Of a DNA stretch of 35,891 bases, positions 1 through 9,336 are shown in pieces. Under the pieces are notes generated by a model. The model saw only the letters and a program-made list of their open reading frames with translations. It searched no databases and was not told the DNA's origin. The position numbers and the translations under genes are program-made. The stretch's first letter is position 1; each line of letters begins with the position of its first letter. Source of the DNA: a virus; IMG/VR virus record IMGVR_UViG_3300042557_000834, positions 1 to 35,891 of that record. The stretch is one strand, 5' to 3'.

Positions 1-839
1 CTATCTGGCGCATCTACTCCGTGAACATCTTTCCATGCACTGCGGAGATTGTCTTTGTTAATCGCGTACCATTCGCGACGAGTAAGCATTCCAGCATCGC
101 CACCCTCTTCGCGAATCTTGCGAACATTGCGTGCATACTCGTTGTACTTGCGAAGCACATACGGTCTGAATTCTTCTGTTGGGATAGCGTCTGATGCTTG
201 CTCTGGCGTTAGTACTTGTTCAACGCTTGGCTCCTCTAAGCCAGTGCGTGGGGCGCCTGGCTGTTCAAGTTCGCGTTCCATCCTTCGTTGTTCAGATGGG
301 CGCAAGTTTCCTTGTGGGCGTCGTCGTGGTGCACGGCGTTGACGCGGTTCTGGCTTTGGCTCAACCGCTTCAGGTGCATCAACATTTGTTACACGGCGAG
401 GTTTAACGGTGCGTGGTTTTGGTGGTTCTGGGGTAGGGATTACTTCACCGAGAGACTCTGCAAGCGCCGAATCATTTTCATTCAGGTCAAGGTTTGGCGT
501 GTCAAGTTCTGGGGTCGCTGGAGAAACAACTCGGCGTTTACCACCGCGTCTCGCACGACGACGATCATCGCGATCTTCCAGTGTTTCACCAACATTGCTG
601 ATCATGTTTGCAATGCGTCGCACTAAACCCCAACCGCACTGCCTGCCAAATCGGTCAGTTATCTGACCACCGTAACGAGTTCCCTCTGGACAGCGCCACC
701 CACCTCGTCTATCGGTTCCAGGAATAGACAGCGATGGATCCCAAACAGCGCGTACGCGTTTAACTTCGTACACCATTGTGCTTTTGTTCGCCTCAGTGAC
801 GAATTGTTTTGCACGGAAGGACGCTGAACCACCAAGCAT
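1..839 (-). CDS. Partial C-x17-C module protein, fifth paralogue (3' end outside window)
   Basis: An uninterrupted minus-strand frame runs from ATG at 839 off the left edge (about 279 codons seen). The first 75 residues align with those of the 4441 and 9335 genes: the EVKRVRAVWDPSLSIPGT segment, then CPEG...TDRFGRQC with C50 and C68 (C-x17-C). A Pro/Arg-rich linker follows. It contains a GNLRPSEQRRMERELEQPG segment shared with the 9335 gene and, at the window edge, a YAINKDNLRSAW segment shared with the 4441 gene, so it is a mosaic of its neighbours. The start is supported because the paralogues align right from the first residues, and because it overlaps the upstream stop by one base (TAATG). 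Any C-terminal catalytic domain lies outside the window. Function unknown; by analogy a kinase-like domain may follow (inference). Confidence 0.85.
   Translation of the reverse strand, partial: MLGGSASFRAKQFVTEANKSTMVYEVKRVRAVWDPSLSIPGTDRRGGWRCPEGTRYGGQITDRFGRQCGWGLVRRIANMISNVGETLEDRDDRRRARRGGKRRVVSPATPELDTPNLDLNENDSALAESLGEVIPTPEPPKPRTVKPRRVTNVDAPEAVEPKPEPRQRRAPRRRPQGNLRPSEQRRMERELEQPGAPRTGLEEPSVEQVLTPEQASDAIPTEEFRPYVLRKYNEYARNVRKIREEGGDAGMLTRREWYAINKDNLRSAWKDVHGVDAPD
646..743 (-). repeat. Paralogous C-x17-C coding segment, copy in left-edge gene
   Basis: 98-base stretch that aligns without gaps to 3855-3952 and 9085-9182; encodes the GTDRRGGWRCPEGTRYGGQI part of the shared module. Marks gene duplication within the leftward block. 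Confidence 0.8.
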
Positions 840-1114
840 TAAGGCTTCTTTTTCAGCAATGTTTCACTTAGGTCAAAAATTGCTTTATCCCACTCACTTG
901 TTTTACCCATGAAGTACATTGATGATGTACCAAAATAGTTTGGAAAGTCAAATGATTTGTTATTTTTTTCCCGTTCTTTTACTTTTTCAAACATCCTCTG
1001 AACACTTGCTTTCATCTTTTCGTCCGAAGTGTTGACATATAGTTTTTCACCATCAAAACCAACTGCCATTGGCGAGCCAAAGCCTGCCATACCAATCCAC
1101 ATTGACTTTTTCAT
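839..1114 (-). CDS. Small unknown protein (91 aa) between two large paralogues
   Basis: A 91-residue Lys- and Met-rich protein with no recognised family. It has no signal peptide, membrane segment or cysteine. ATG at 1114 directly follows the stop of the 1108-residue kinase-like gene, with GGGGAG upstream, and its own stop overlaps the next gene's start by one base. It is therefore translated as part of a coupled trio. The regular placement of such small proteins beside the large modular proteins suggests a partner role (chaperone, packaging adaptor or inhibitor), but nothing in the sequence proves it. Confidence 0.75.
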   Translation of the reverse strand: MKKSMWIGMAGFGSPMAVGFDGEKLYVNTSDEKMKASVQRMFEKVKEREKNNKSFDFPNYFGTSSMYFMGKTSEWDKAIFDLSETLLKKKP

Positions 1115-4100
1115 TTATCTCCCCAATCGGTTCGGCGAACCAATAATATCTCCGAGACCCTGATTCTCTAAAATATCAATCAATTTTCTAACGCGAGTTT
1201 TTAAAGTGTTCACATGCGTCCTGATTTGAGCCTCGCTGAACCCCTTGCCACTCCACATCTCGGTAAGTCGCTTCTCTAAATCATCAAAGTCTATTTTCTG
1301 CAAGTTTTCTTTGTACATTTCCCCCAGTTCGTTTACTCTTTGCTTATCTCCATCTGCCCTAAACCCACCTTGAGGGTCAACATCAAATTCAAATCTTGCA
1401 TAAGCACGAACGCCGTCAGCATCCAATTCGTCCCCCCAGTACATGGCTCGCCCAAAGTCAATTGGTACAGGAACTTCTTTGCCATCGGAATCAATATAGT
1501 TGATTTGGTTCATTTCATGCCTGTCGGTCACTCCAAGCAGCATGTTTGTCATCAGTGCGTGGAGACGCATATCATTTTTGTCTGATGCGGAGTATCTGCC
1601 AACTTTTTGTTTTCCATCAATAAAGTTGAGACCGATCGGAAGGACTATAGCGTTCTGTCTAGCGTTAGGATTTATTTTCCCATCAACGCGACCTGCTTCC
1701 TGCGCTGCACCAAATACTTGTGCAATTTCAACACCAAGCACTTCATGTAGATTTGCAAAGTTTTCACCACCTGGATCTGGTGGCTTGACGATAAACCCTT
1801 CTCCGCTCAACTTGTATTTTCCATCAACCTTTGATATCGCAAAGAAAAATCGTGGAGAAGCAGCCGATCCACCTTCCAATTTCATATACCTCGGCAATTG
1901 ACCCTCGGCATCAAAAACACTAAGCATTTGTTGAATATCTTGAGGAAGTTCCAGATCTGCTGAAGCCAATGCTTGGGCAGTGATAAATCCACCATATCCC
2001 CTATCAATAAACACATCAGCATCAAATGGCACATTAACAGTGCCGTTATCAATCAAATCTTGAAGAAAATCTTCCGCAAAGTCATCCATTTCTTCGTTTC
2101 CGTCAAAGGCATTTCCATCTAGTGCGTCAAACATGAAATCATCAGGGATGTCTGCCAGATCGCCACCATTTTTTAGTGCATTTTGTGCATCTTCTATAGT
2201 GTTAATCCCTTTGTTCCCCTTGGCAACAGCAATACCAACATTGATACCCTGCTCGTTGTCTTTACCGAGAGGTGCTTCTTTTCTTCCAGCCTTTTTTCTT
2301 CTAGCAACGCGGTCAAACAGTCCTTTTAGTTTTCCACCTTGATTTGCCTCTGATGCTGGCTTTGGTGCTGATGTTGTATCAACTGACTCTGGCTTATCAG
2401 GAACAGTGAATGGTTCGCGATCGCGTGCGCGTTCTGCATCTGCTTCAGCAAGAATACGAGCGGCTTCTTCGGCTGCTTGTCTTTGGGCGGTGTTTGGTGG
2501 ATTAGCCACCCCAACTCCAGCCCATTTGCCACCCATTGATTCATTATCCCGAAGTTTCTGGTATTGCTCGTCATCAAGAACATAAAACTTATCGGCGCCA
2601 CCGTCATGACCATTCTTGTCGTACCTGACAACATGGAATGTTTTCTCTTCAGCCCTCACTAATTGCCGTGCCTTATCTTGCGCTGAAGCCGCATCCCTAT
2701 AGGCAGTACCGCTATGGTCAAAGTCCTTGGTTGGTGCATTCTTGTCCACTCGCTTTTTAGGCTTTATTGGACTAATCGGTGCAACTTCTGGCTTGTCTTC
2801 TGGTTTTGGTCGGCGTGATGCAGATGCTTCTGCGTTTGCATCGGAAGCATTGCGTCGTCGGTTTCTGTTATTGCGTGGTCGTCGTGGTCGTGGCGCTGGA
2901 GGTTCAAAACTTTCAGGTGCAACTCTTCCGTTTGCGCTACCCCATGCGTCGCGCAGGTTGTCCTTATTGATCGCATACCATTCAGCACGGCGGAGCATTC
3001 CAGCGTTTCCACCGCCTTCACGAATTTCACGAACGCGTTTTGCGTACTCGTTATACTTACGATTTACATAATCAGGAAATTCTTCATTCGCTTTTACATC
3101 GCCTGCTTCTTTGGGGGTTAGTTTTGAACCCTCTGGAGCATCTTTTGGTTTTGGTACGGCGCGTGGACGGCGTGGGGCAACTGGTTTTGGTGTTTCAGAA
3201 TCTTCACCACGCAAGAATTTCTTGCCTTTTTCTGTCACCTCGTATAAGTATTTTGCCCTGCCTGAATCTGGTCTACCGAATGCCGTGTCATTCTTTGTTC
3301 GGCTGAGAAGACCTTTTTCAATCAATCGTTTAATGACGGGTTCATCCGCTTTGGTGATGTCAACCCAATCATCCCATACTGGGTTTTCAATACCATCAGG
3401 GTGTCCCTCAAGAATCTTTTTAAGAAAATCTTTTTCTTCTTTTTCTTCTCGCGAACCACCAGTCGGCTTTGATGTTTCTGGCTTGCGATCCTCAACTGGT
3501 GTTACGACGCGTGGCTTCGGTCGTGGCTTGACAGCAGTTTCTGGTTTTTCTTCACGACGAGGCTTTGGTCGTTTTGCTGACGGAAGTGCTTCTGGAGCAG
3601 GTGTTAGTTCACGAGGACGGCGAGTCGCACCAGTTGGTCGTGATGCTTCTCCTCCTTCTAAGACATCTGCAACTCCGCGTAGTCCACGCTCAAGTCGCCC
3701 ACCTCGTTCGTCGCGACGCAAGCGTTCAATCATTCGGTTGTTTCTACGCTCAACACGGCGTCCACGACGACGGTCATCAATGTTCTCAAGACGGTCACCG
3801 ATGTTTGTAATTGCGTTTGCAATTCTTCGTGCAACACCCCAACCGCAGTTACGACCGAAACGATCTGTAATCTGTCCGCCGTATCGCGTACCGACTGGAC
3901 AACGCCAGCCACCGCGACGGTCAGTTCCTGGGATTGACAATGACGGATCCCACATTGCGCGAACGCGCTTCACCTCATAGTTAAATGTCGTCTTTGTTTG
4001 ATCAGACACAAAGGAAGCGGCTTTGTATTGGATCACATTTCGGTGTTCCATCGTTGAGAATTCAGAGATGGCAACTTCGCTAATTGAAAGAACTGGTAGA

Positions 4101-4441
4101 TGTCTCACAACATGAGCGCTCTTTGCTGTTAGTAGAGTTTCGTTCTTTGGAGGGGATGTTCCCTTTGGGTATGCAGGGAGTTCTGACTCGGAAATCAGGC
4201 GCTCAATCTTCTTTTTGGTTGCAGAATTAAGCGGACTCGGACCTTGAATATCCATATTCGCGTCAATCACCTGAGACAATTCACCCTTAGTGATCGGCTG
4301 TTTCTTGTACTCATCAATCAGGTAGCGAGAAAGGTTCTTTGCGTCGCTAGTTAAAGGCTTGAACTCCGTGCCTTTTGCCCGTGAAATTACAACCATGAAA
4401 GGTTTTTTCACACGATCTGAGATGATGAAAACTGAGTCCAT
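1115..4441 (-). CDS. Large modular protein: C-x17-C module, winged-helix-like segment, C-terminal kinase-like domain
   Basis: 1108 residues. Residues 1-120 are a unique N-terminal segment. Residues 120-245 are the shared module, with C181 and C199 (C-x17-C) followed by an Arg-rich helical stretch. Pro/Arg/Lys-rich linkers follow. Around 335-415 is a compact segment ending VTEKGKKFL that looks like a winged helix. Next comes a YNEYAKRVREIREGG...YAINKDNLRDAW module also found in the partial gene at the left edge. The C-terminal third is kinase-like: a conserved 'GGDLADIPDDFMFDAL' lead-in, VTDRHEMN (D973, N978) as catalytic loop and PIDFG (D995) as metal-binding motif. This resembles the PI3/4-kinase and HipA type more than classical Ser/Thr kinases. 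Start ATG 4441 has GGAAAG upstream. Probably a virion-associated kinase; substrate unknown. Confidence 0.85.
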   Translation of the reverse strand: MDSVFIISDRVKKPFMVVISRAKGTEFKPLTSDAKNLSRYLIDEYKKQPITKGELSQVIDANMDIQGPSPLNSATKKKIERLISESELPAYPKGTSPPKNETLLTAKSAHVVRHLPVLSISEVAISEFSTMEHRNVIQYKAASFVSDQTKTTFNYEVKRVRAMWDPSLSIPGTDRRGGWRCPVGTRYGGQITDRFGRNCGWGVARRIANAITNIGDRLENIDDRRRGRRVERRNNRMIERLRRDERGGRLERGLRGVADVLEGGEASRPTGATRRPRELTPAPEALPSAKRPKPRREEKPETAVKPRPKPRVVTPVEDRKPETSKPTGGSREEKEEKDFLKKILEGHPDGIENPVWDDWVDITKADEPVIKRLIEKGLLSRTKNDTAFGRPDSGRAKYLYEVTEKGKKFLRGEDSETPKPVAPRRPRAVPKPKDAPEGSKLTPKEAGDVKANEEFPDYVNRKYNEYAKRVREIREGGGNAGMLRRAEWYAINKDNLRDAWGSANGRVAPESFEPPAPRPRRPRNNRNRRRNASDANAEASASRRPKPEDKPEVAPISPIKPKKRVDKNAPTKDFDHSGTAYRDAASAQDKARQLVRAEEKTFHVVRYDKNGHDGGADKFYVLDDEQYQKLRDNESMGGKWAGVGVANPPNTAQRQAAEEAARILAEADAERARDREPFTVPDKPESVDTTSAPKPASEANQGGKLKGLFDRVARRKKAGRKEAPLGKDNEQGINVGIAVAKGNKGINTIEDAQNALKNGGDLADIPDDFMFDALDGNAFDGNEEMDDFAEDFLQDLIDNGTVNVPFDADVFIDRGYGGFITAQALASADLELPQDIQQMLSVFDAEGQLPRYMKLEGGSAASPRFFFAISKVDGKYKLSGEGFIVKPPDPGGENFANLHEVLGVEIAQVFGAAQEAGRVDGKINPNARQNAIVLPIGLNFIDGKQKVGRYSASDKNDMRLHALMTNMLLGVTDRHEMNQINYIDSDGKEVPVPIDFGRAMYWGDELDADGVRAYARFEFDVDPQGGFRADGDKQRVNELGEMYKENLQKIDFDDLEKRLTEMWSGKGFSEAQIRTHVNTLKTRVRKLIDILENQGLGDIIGSPNRLGR
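3855..3952 (-). repeat. Paralogous C-x17-C coding segment, copy in 1108-aa gene
   Basis: 98 bases, gap-free counterpart of 646-743 and 9085-9182, within the shared N-terminal module. Confidence 0.8.
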
Positions 4442-4462
4442 TTGTGCTTTCCGTGTATTTGC

Positions 4463-4498
4463 GCGGTCTCCCGCTATCGGCAGTCAGCAAAAGACCGC
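4463..4498. repeat. GC-rich inverted repeat before the 1108-aa gene
   Basis: Perfect 7-base arms GCGGTCT (4463-4469) and AGACCGC (4492-4498) separated by 22 bases. It lies in the roughly 100-base gap between the 106-aa gene and the 1108-aa gene, one of the longer gaps of the leftward block. On the minus strand a CATAAT box (-10-like) lies about 20 bases upstream of it. It could be a leader hairpin or an operator. There is no T-run, so it is not a normal terminator. Confidence 0.35.
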
Positions 4499-4543
4499 TT
4501 CAAAATGGTAGCACTAATTATGACACACAAAATTCTATTAGAT

Positions 4544-4864
4544 TTATTTACCCTTTTCTTTAATGCCTACTTTTTTAACCTCTTCAAGAAGGGGCTTGAT
4601 TTGATCCCATGACGCACCTTCTATGACATTGAGGGTTGGCTTCGGATACGGCGCATCTTTAGGGTGATTCATGTTGAAAAGAAGGTCTGGGGATTTTGTC
4701 TTGATGAGCATTTCCGATGCTTTCCCAGTTCTCTTAATATATGAGTCAGATTGTCCGATATGCGACAGGGTGTATGAATCCTGTTGCTTGTTTGACTTGA
4801 TAACAAACAAAGCCTCTATTTTGCCCATTCTTCTGTGCTCAATAACTAGTGGGAATTTTTTCAT
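4544..4864 (-). CDS. Small unknown basic protein (106 aa)
   Basis: A 106-residue, Lys-rich soluble protein with no cysteines and no membrane segment; I do not recognise a family. ATG at 4864 has AAAGGA about 11 bases upstream and lies 19 bases after the stop of the large 9335-4884 gene. It has the same genomic position relative to a large kinase-like protein as the 91-aa gene at 1114 has to its own neighbour, although the two small proteins are not obviously similar. Partner or packaging role is inference only. Confidence 0.75.
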   Translation of the reverse strand: MKKFPLVIEHRRMGKIEALFVIKSNKQQDSYTLSHIGQSDSYIKRTGKASEMLIKTKSPDLLFNMNHPKDAPYPKPTLNVIEGASWDQIKPLLEEVKKVGIKEKGK

Positions 4865-4883
4865 TTTTTATATGTCCTTTTCA

Positions 4884-7800
4884 TTACTGGTCAAAGAAAG
4901 CAACAAGAGCCTCTGGGTTTTGCTTCAACCAGTCTAATCTGTGCCTCGCTACTCTTTTCAACGCCACTAAATGCGCTCTTTCAAGTTCTGAAAGTTCAAC
5001 ACCGTTTTGTTGGATACGGTCAAAGTCAAACATGCTGTCAAATTCTTGCTCAAGTTTATTAGTTGCATTTCTAACAACAGCCAGAAAACGCGCTCTCTGT
5101 TCAGGGAACCTATCATCGTGCTCATAATAAGTTCTTGCGAAGTAAAGACCGTTGTTGAAAACTGCAAAATTGTCAAAATCATCAAGTCCATTTAATTCAA
5201 AAGCATCAATGGTTTCATCAGCCCAGTCGTTAAGGTCGGCAACCGTAATATCTTCATCCATATCGTCAAAGTTTCCAACACGACCACCGCCGAGCATGCC
5301 GTGGTCTAGTGGTATAAACCTATCCCTACCACGCTCGTCCGTAATGATCTGCCAGTTGCCAGGGTGCCTATCTTGGTTGTGAAGAATCAAGTCAAGTACC
5401 GCCATGCGAGCAACATCTCGTTCTTCAATATCAATTCCACGAACATTCTCAGCGTTTTGTGCTTGCTGACCAATACTTGACGGACTTGTACCTGCGCCAA
5501 TATCCCAATCCTGTGATGATTCTGTGATAATCCATCTAGCAAAACGACCATTCTCGTTCAAATTTTCCATTTGTCGTAGTCTGTCAACTCTCACCTTGTT
5601 GGGGTGATTAGGGAATTCAAGAATTTCTCCAGCCCTTGCTCCAACCATTTCAAGTACTGCTTCATTTCGCGCATAGTATGATTTTTTCATGTAGTACTCT
5701 TTACCACTTACCTTGTCATAAACTTTTAGTACTTGCCATAAACCACCAGTATCTTCTCGTGTTTTATCGGAAATAACTTCAAACCTAAACCTTTGATTTT
5801 CCCATTCACTTGCCTCGCCGAAACCGTCAGCAAGAACAGATTCCATGTCAATAGGATCACCATTATTGTATTTACGCAATTCTCCGTCAACAATTGCGTC
5901 AAAAACTATTTCGTCTGGTATGTCGTCAAGTGAGCCACCATCTTCGTGGATGTGTTTAATTGCTTCATCAATATTGGTTTCATTGTAAAGAAATGGAGAA
6001 TTTGGATCTTCTGGGTTTTGACGAGGGGCAGTTATTCTGTCAACTTTTGCAGGGCGTAATTCTGGCTCAATGATTCCACCGTCGGTTACTTGCGTAACTT
6101 GTTCAGCCTTGTATCTATTGTTTGCTTGACCACGAATTCTATCTATGGCAATTTTTTCACCAACGCGACGGTGTGCCTCTCTATTATTTGACATTATTTG
6201 GAATACATTGTCTCTGTATTCTTGGAGGGTTTGTTCACCTTCGTATCCATTGAAGTCAGCCATATCAAATTCAAGGGTGTCTCCACCTTCCCCGCGTGAT
6301 ATGGCTGCGTCTAGTTGGTCAAGGAGCGGTTGCAGTCTTTCTGCCTCTAGTTCATATTTTTCTGCAAGTCTGAAAAGACCGTCTTCACCACCAAATTGTG
6401 CAACTTGCTCCATTTCACGATCAAGTTCTGCAAGTTTTCTATTTATTGCGTCAAGTTGCATTTCAATTTCTGTATGACCTTTTTCTAGGTTGAGGTCTTT
6501 GGCATTTACTCTCTTTGGATTTTTTACACGGTTTCTAACTCTCTGAATCGTCGGTGATCCATCTTCAATTTCCTGTTTACGGCGCTTCAATTTACTGAGG
6601 CTTTTTCTCCTATTTGCGTACACTGCGTTTCTTTTAATGAGATCTTGGCGTGCAAGTTTTTCCCATGCTGGACGGTCTTCTTCATTTATTTTTTGAATAT
6701 ATCGTTCCACCCATGCAAGGTCTTCTGCCACGAGGTTTTCGTAATTTTCAATTACCTGATTTAATTCTCCAAGATTCCCATAGTTCCAACCCTGCATGTT
6801 TTGATCTAATTCAATGCTCCACTCTGGATTGTTTGGATCATTTTCGTCAACTAATTGTTCAAGTTGTGGATCACCGTTAGCGATTTCCCTTATTTCCGCA
6901 CGGTCAAACGCTCTGCCTGTTGGTAATGCGATATTGCCCTTTGTCATGTTTGGCTTCAACGAAACACGACTATTTCTCCTATTGAATTCATCGGTCAACG
7001 CCGCCACCATGGTCTGATCTGTTTCTGGGTTGGCTACTTCGTTGAGGATTTCATTATCCGAAAGTTTGTTTGGGTCTTTGATCTTTTTGGGCTTTACTGT
7101 TCGCCTTGTTGGGGTTACTGGCTTTGATGGTATGTTTGCTTCACCCTGAGCCGTTGCTGGTGTTCTACGCGTTGCGGTGCGTGCTGCTCCAGCGTCTGAA
7201 GCGCCTCGTGTCCGTGCGCGTGGTGTTTCCCCAGTTCGTGGTGCGCCTGGCTCGCGCAACTCGCGTGCCATTCTGCGTGCTTCTGATTCTCGCAGGTTCC
7301 CCCGACTGCGATAAACCTGTCCTTCCTGCTCTTGTGCACGCTCTTCTCTTTGAAGAAGCCAATCTTCTATGCGAAGATCGCGTTCCCTATTGACACGGTC
7401 GCGCCAAAATTCATCAACAATTTTTTCATTTGGTGTATGAACTCGGTTGTCAGCGTCTGGTTCAGCACCCCGCCTTATTAATTCTTCTCTAGCATCACGC
7501 ACATCCAAGATTGACGAAGCAAATCTTGTAAATGTTTGACCCTGACTTCTTTCCCATTGGTCTGCGTATCCACCATTTTTTATTGAGGTGCCATATTTTT
7601 TACACCATTCTGCAAATTGTTCAAGTTCTTCGCTGGTGAGTTGGCTAATATCACTTTTTCTAAACATTGACCGCATCTGGCTCTTAATCCTGCCCATAGG
7701 TGCTGGATCGCGACCTTTTTTTATTTTGTTTTGAATGCTGTCTATGAACTCGCCAATTGCCGTGTCTGACAAATCTGGTAACTCTTGTGGGAACTTTCCT

Positions 7801-9335
7801 CTACGACGGTTGTTGGCTGGTCTTCTTGGTTCTAGTTCAAAACCTGGGAAGTCAATCAAACCACCTGGTCTACGACCAGGAGTAGGTCGCGGTCGTGGGT
7901 CATACGCTGGAACTTCTGGTGAACGATCTCCATCTGGTCTATCACGACCAAACCCAAGTCTCCACATGTCAAAATCAACTGGTCCGATCCAATATCCGCC
8001 ACCACCACCGTAACCACCAGGAACCCATCTAGCGTCTCGCGCTGCTTCCCTGTGGTATTTAAGGTATCTATTCCATTCAGCGTCGCTGACTCCGTCTGGT
8101 CTTTTTGGTGTGCGATATTTTGGTTTTCTATCTCTACTTGGAGCCAGAAAATCATCAGGATCAAAATCTGGGGTAGGTCGTGGTCGCGGACTGCGACCGC
8201 CAGAAGGAACCCGTGGTCGTGGTGCTGGTCGTGGTTCCGAAGGTGTGAATGGATCAACGAAATCTATGTCTGCTTCATCTAGGTCAATATCATCTATGAA
8301 CAGATCAATGAGATCCTCCATTCTCTCACCAGTAAAAACAGCGTCATCTTTTCCGTATGCGTCAACAAGTTCATCTATATTCGTTGACATTTCTCGGCGT
8401 TCAAGTTCTTCTTTAATTTTCTCCTTTGCATCTGGGTTGATAACCACACCATCACCTTCGGTGTTTACTGCCATCCAAAGTTTTGCAAGTTCATCATCAC
8501 TGAGAGATTCAAAGAACCGTGCATAATCTTCGTCCGTGCGACCATAGCGAGGCTCGCGTGTTTCTGGAACAAACTCTTCTGGCTTTCCTATTCCCCAGTG
8601 CCGTTTAACAGCATCAAAAATTTCCTTCCACTGTTCCTTAGGTGAAAGACCCATTGCACGCTCAATCGCTGCGTCTGTTTCTTCCCGTCGCTTTGCTCTA
8701 CGGTCATTGAAGTCTTTAACAAATCCGTTGAATAACGAACGGAGGAATCCAGACTTTTTATCTTCTGTTTCTGGAAGTTCTTCAAGAGTTGGTGGGTCAA
8801 CTCTTGGTACTGATGGAGCGTCTACTTCTGGGACATCAGCATCTGGCACGCGTGGTGTCGGAGTTGGAGTGGGAACTTCACCGCCGTCAAGAACATCGGC
8901 AACAGCACCTAGACCGCGCTCCAGTCTTCCGCCTTCTTCATCCCTTGCTAAACGACGAACCATCCGAGCATTTCGTTTTGCAACACGCCTTCCGCGTCGC
9001 TCGTCGTCTCTTCCTTCAACCATTTCTCCAACATTGTTCAATGCGTTAGCAATGCGACGGGCAATTCCCCAACCACAGTTGCGTCCGAAACGGTCGGTAA
9101 TTTGTCCGCCGAAACGAACCCCTGGCGGACAACGCCATCCACCCCGTCGTTCTGTTCCTGGAATTGATAAGCCTGGATCCCAGACAGCACGAACACGCTT
9201 TACTTCATAATTAAATGTTGTTTTCGTTTGGTCTGCAAGAAATGCAAAAGCCTTGTACTCAATTACCGATTGGTAATCTTTTTGGTGGAAGTCACTGATG
9301 GCAACATCGGATATGGATTGGGATTTACTTTCCAT
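4884..9335 (-). CDS. Very large modular protein (1483 aa): C-x17-C module, coiled coils, C-terminal kinase-like domain
   Basis: From ATG 9335, one base after the previous stop; a TTG at 9356 is an alternative. Residues 1-130 are the shared module (C69, C87), followed by an Arg-rich helix ending GGRLERGL. The middle is Pro/Arg/Gly-rich disorder with acidic helices, a GNLRESEARRMARELREPG segment shared with the left-edge gene, and two long charged coiled-coil stretches. The C-terminal third is kinase-like: SLDDIPDEIVFDAI lead-in, YYMKK (likely ATP Lys), QDRHPGN (D1322) and PLDHG (D1344). The 22-residue spacing between the two Asp matches its paralogue. This is a PI3/4-kinase- or HipA-type fold by motif (family knowledge). 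Co-oriented with portal and protease, so a packaged or injected enzyme is plausible. Confidence 0.87.
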   Translation of the reverse strand: MESKSQSISDVAISDFHQKDYQSVIEYKAFAFLADQTKTTFNYEVKRVRAVWDPGLSIPGTERRGGWRCPPGVRFGGQITDRFGRNCGWGIARRIANALNNVGEMVEGRDDERRGRRVAKRNARMVRRLARDEEGGRLERGLGAVADVLDGGEVPTPTPTPRVPDADVPEVDAPSVPRVDPPTLEELPETEDKKSGFLRSLFNGFVKDFNDRRAKRREETDAAIERAMGLSPKEQWKEIFDAVKRHWGIGKPEEFVPETREPRYGRTDEDYARFFESLSDDELAKLWMAVNTEGDGVVINPDAKEKIKEELERREMSTNIDELVDAYGKDDAVFTGERMEDLIDLFIDDIDLDEADIDFVDPFTPSEPRPAPRPRVPSGGRSPRPRPTPDFDPDDFLAPSRDRKPKYRTPKRPDGVSDAEWNRYLKYHREAARDARWVPGGYGGGGGYWIGPVDFDMWRLGFGRDRPDGDRSPEVPAYDPRPRPTPGRRPGGLIDFPGFELEPRRPANNRRRGKFPQELPDLSDTAIGEFIDSIQNKIKKGRDPAPMGRIKSQMRSMFRKSDISQLTSEELEQFAEWCKKYGTSIKNGGYADQWERSQGQTFTRFASSILDVRDAREELIRRGAEPDADNRVHTPNEKIVDEFWRDRVNRERDLRIEDWLLQREERAQEQEGQVYRSRGNLRESEARRMARELREPGAPRTGETPRARTRGASDAGAARTATRRTPATAQGEANIPSKPVTPTRRTVKPKKIKDPNKLSDNEILNEVANPETDQTMVAALTDEFNRRNSRVSLKPNMTKGNIALPTGRAFDRAEIREIANGDPQLEQLVDENDPNNPEWSIELDQNMQGWNYGNLGELNQVIENYENLVAEDLAWVERYIQKINEEDRPAWEKLARQDLIKRNAVYANRRKSLSKLKRRKQEIEDGSPTIQRVRNRVKNPKRVNAKDLNLEKGHTEIEMQLDAINRKLAELDREMEQVAQFGGEDGLFRLAEKYELEAERLQPLLDQLDAAISRGEGGDTLEFDMADFNGYEGEQTLQEYRDNVFQIMSNNREAHRRVGEKIAIDRIRGQANNRYKAEQVTQVTDGGIIEPELRPAKVDRITAPRQNPEDPNSPFLYNETNIDEAIKHIHEDGGSLDDIPDEIVFDAIVDGELRKYNNGDPIDMESVLADGFGEASEWENQRFRFEVISDKTREDTGGLWQVLKVYDKVSGKEYYMKKSYYARNEAVLEMVGARAGEILEFPNHPNKVRVDRLRQMENLNENGRFARWIITESSQDWDIGAGTSPSSIGQQAQNAENVRGIDIEERDVARMAVLDLILHNQDRHPGNWQIITDERGRDRFIPLDHGMLGGGRVGNFDDMDEDITVADLNDWADETIDAFELNGLDDFDNFAVFNNGLYFARTYYEHDDRFPEQRARFLAVVRNATNKLEQEFDSMFDFDRIQQNGVELSELERAHLVALKRVARHRLDWLKQNPEALVAFFDQ
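9085..9182 (-). repeat. Paralogous C-x17-C coding segment, copy in 1483-aa gene
   Basis: 98 bases, gap-free counterpart of 646-743 and 3855-3952. The versions in the pseudokinase and kinase-zincin genes are diverged beyond easy DNA alignment but keep the C-x17-C spacing. Confidence 0.8.
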
Positions 9336-9336
9336 C

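Noticed and set aside
49-666. Several plus-strand frames at the left edge
   Set aside because: They lie opposite the partial minus-strand C-x17-C gene, which has clear paralogues; the plus-strand products are low-complexity shadows.
3111-3980. 289-codon plus-strand frame
   Set aside because: Mirror of the Arg/Pro-rich part of the 1108-aa minus-strand gene; Ser/Arg/Pro-biased product with no start signal. The same holds for frames at 7735-8013, 8110-8526 and 8707-9210.
4463-4498. Rho-independent terminator
   Set aside because: Stem is only 7 bp with a 22-base loop and no T-run on either side.
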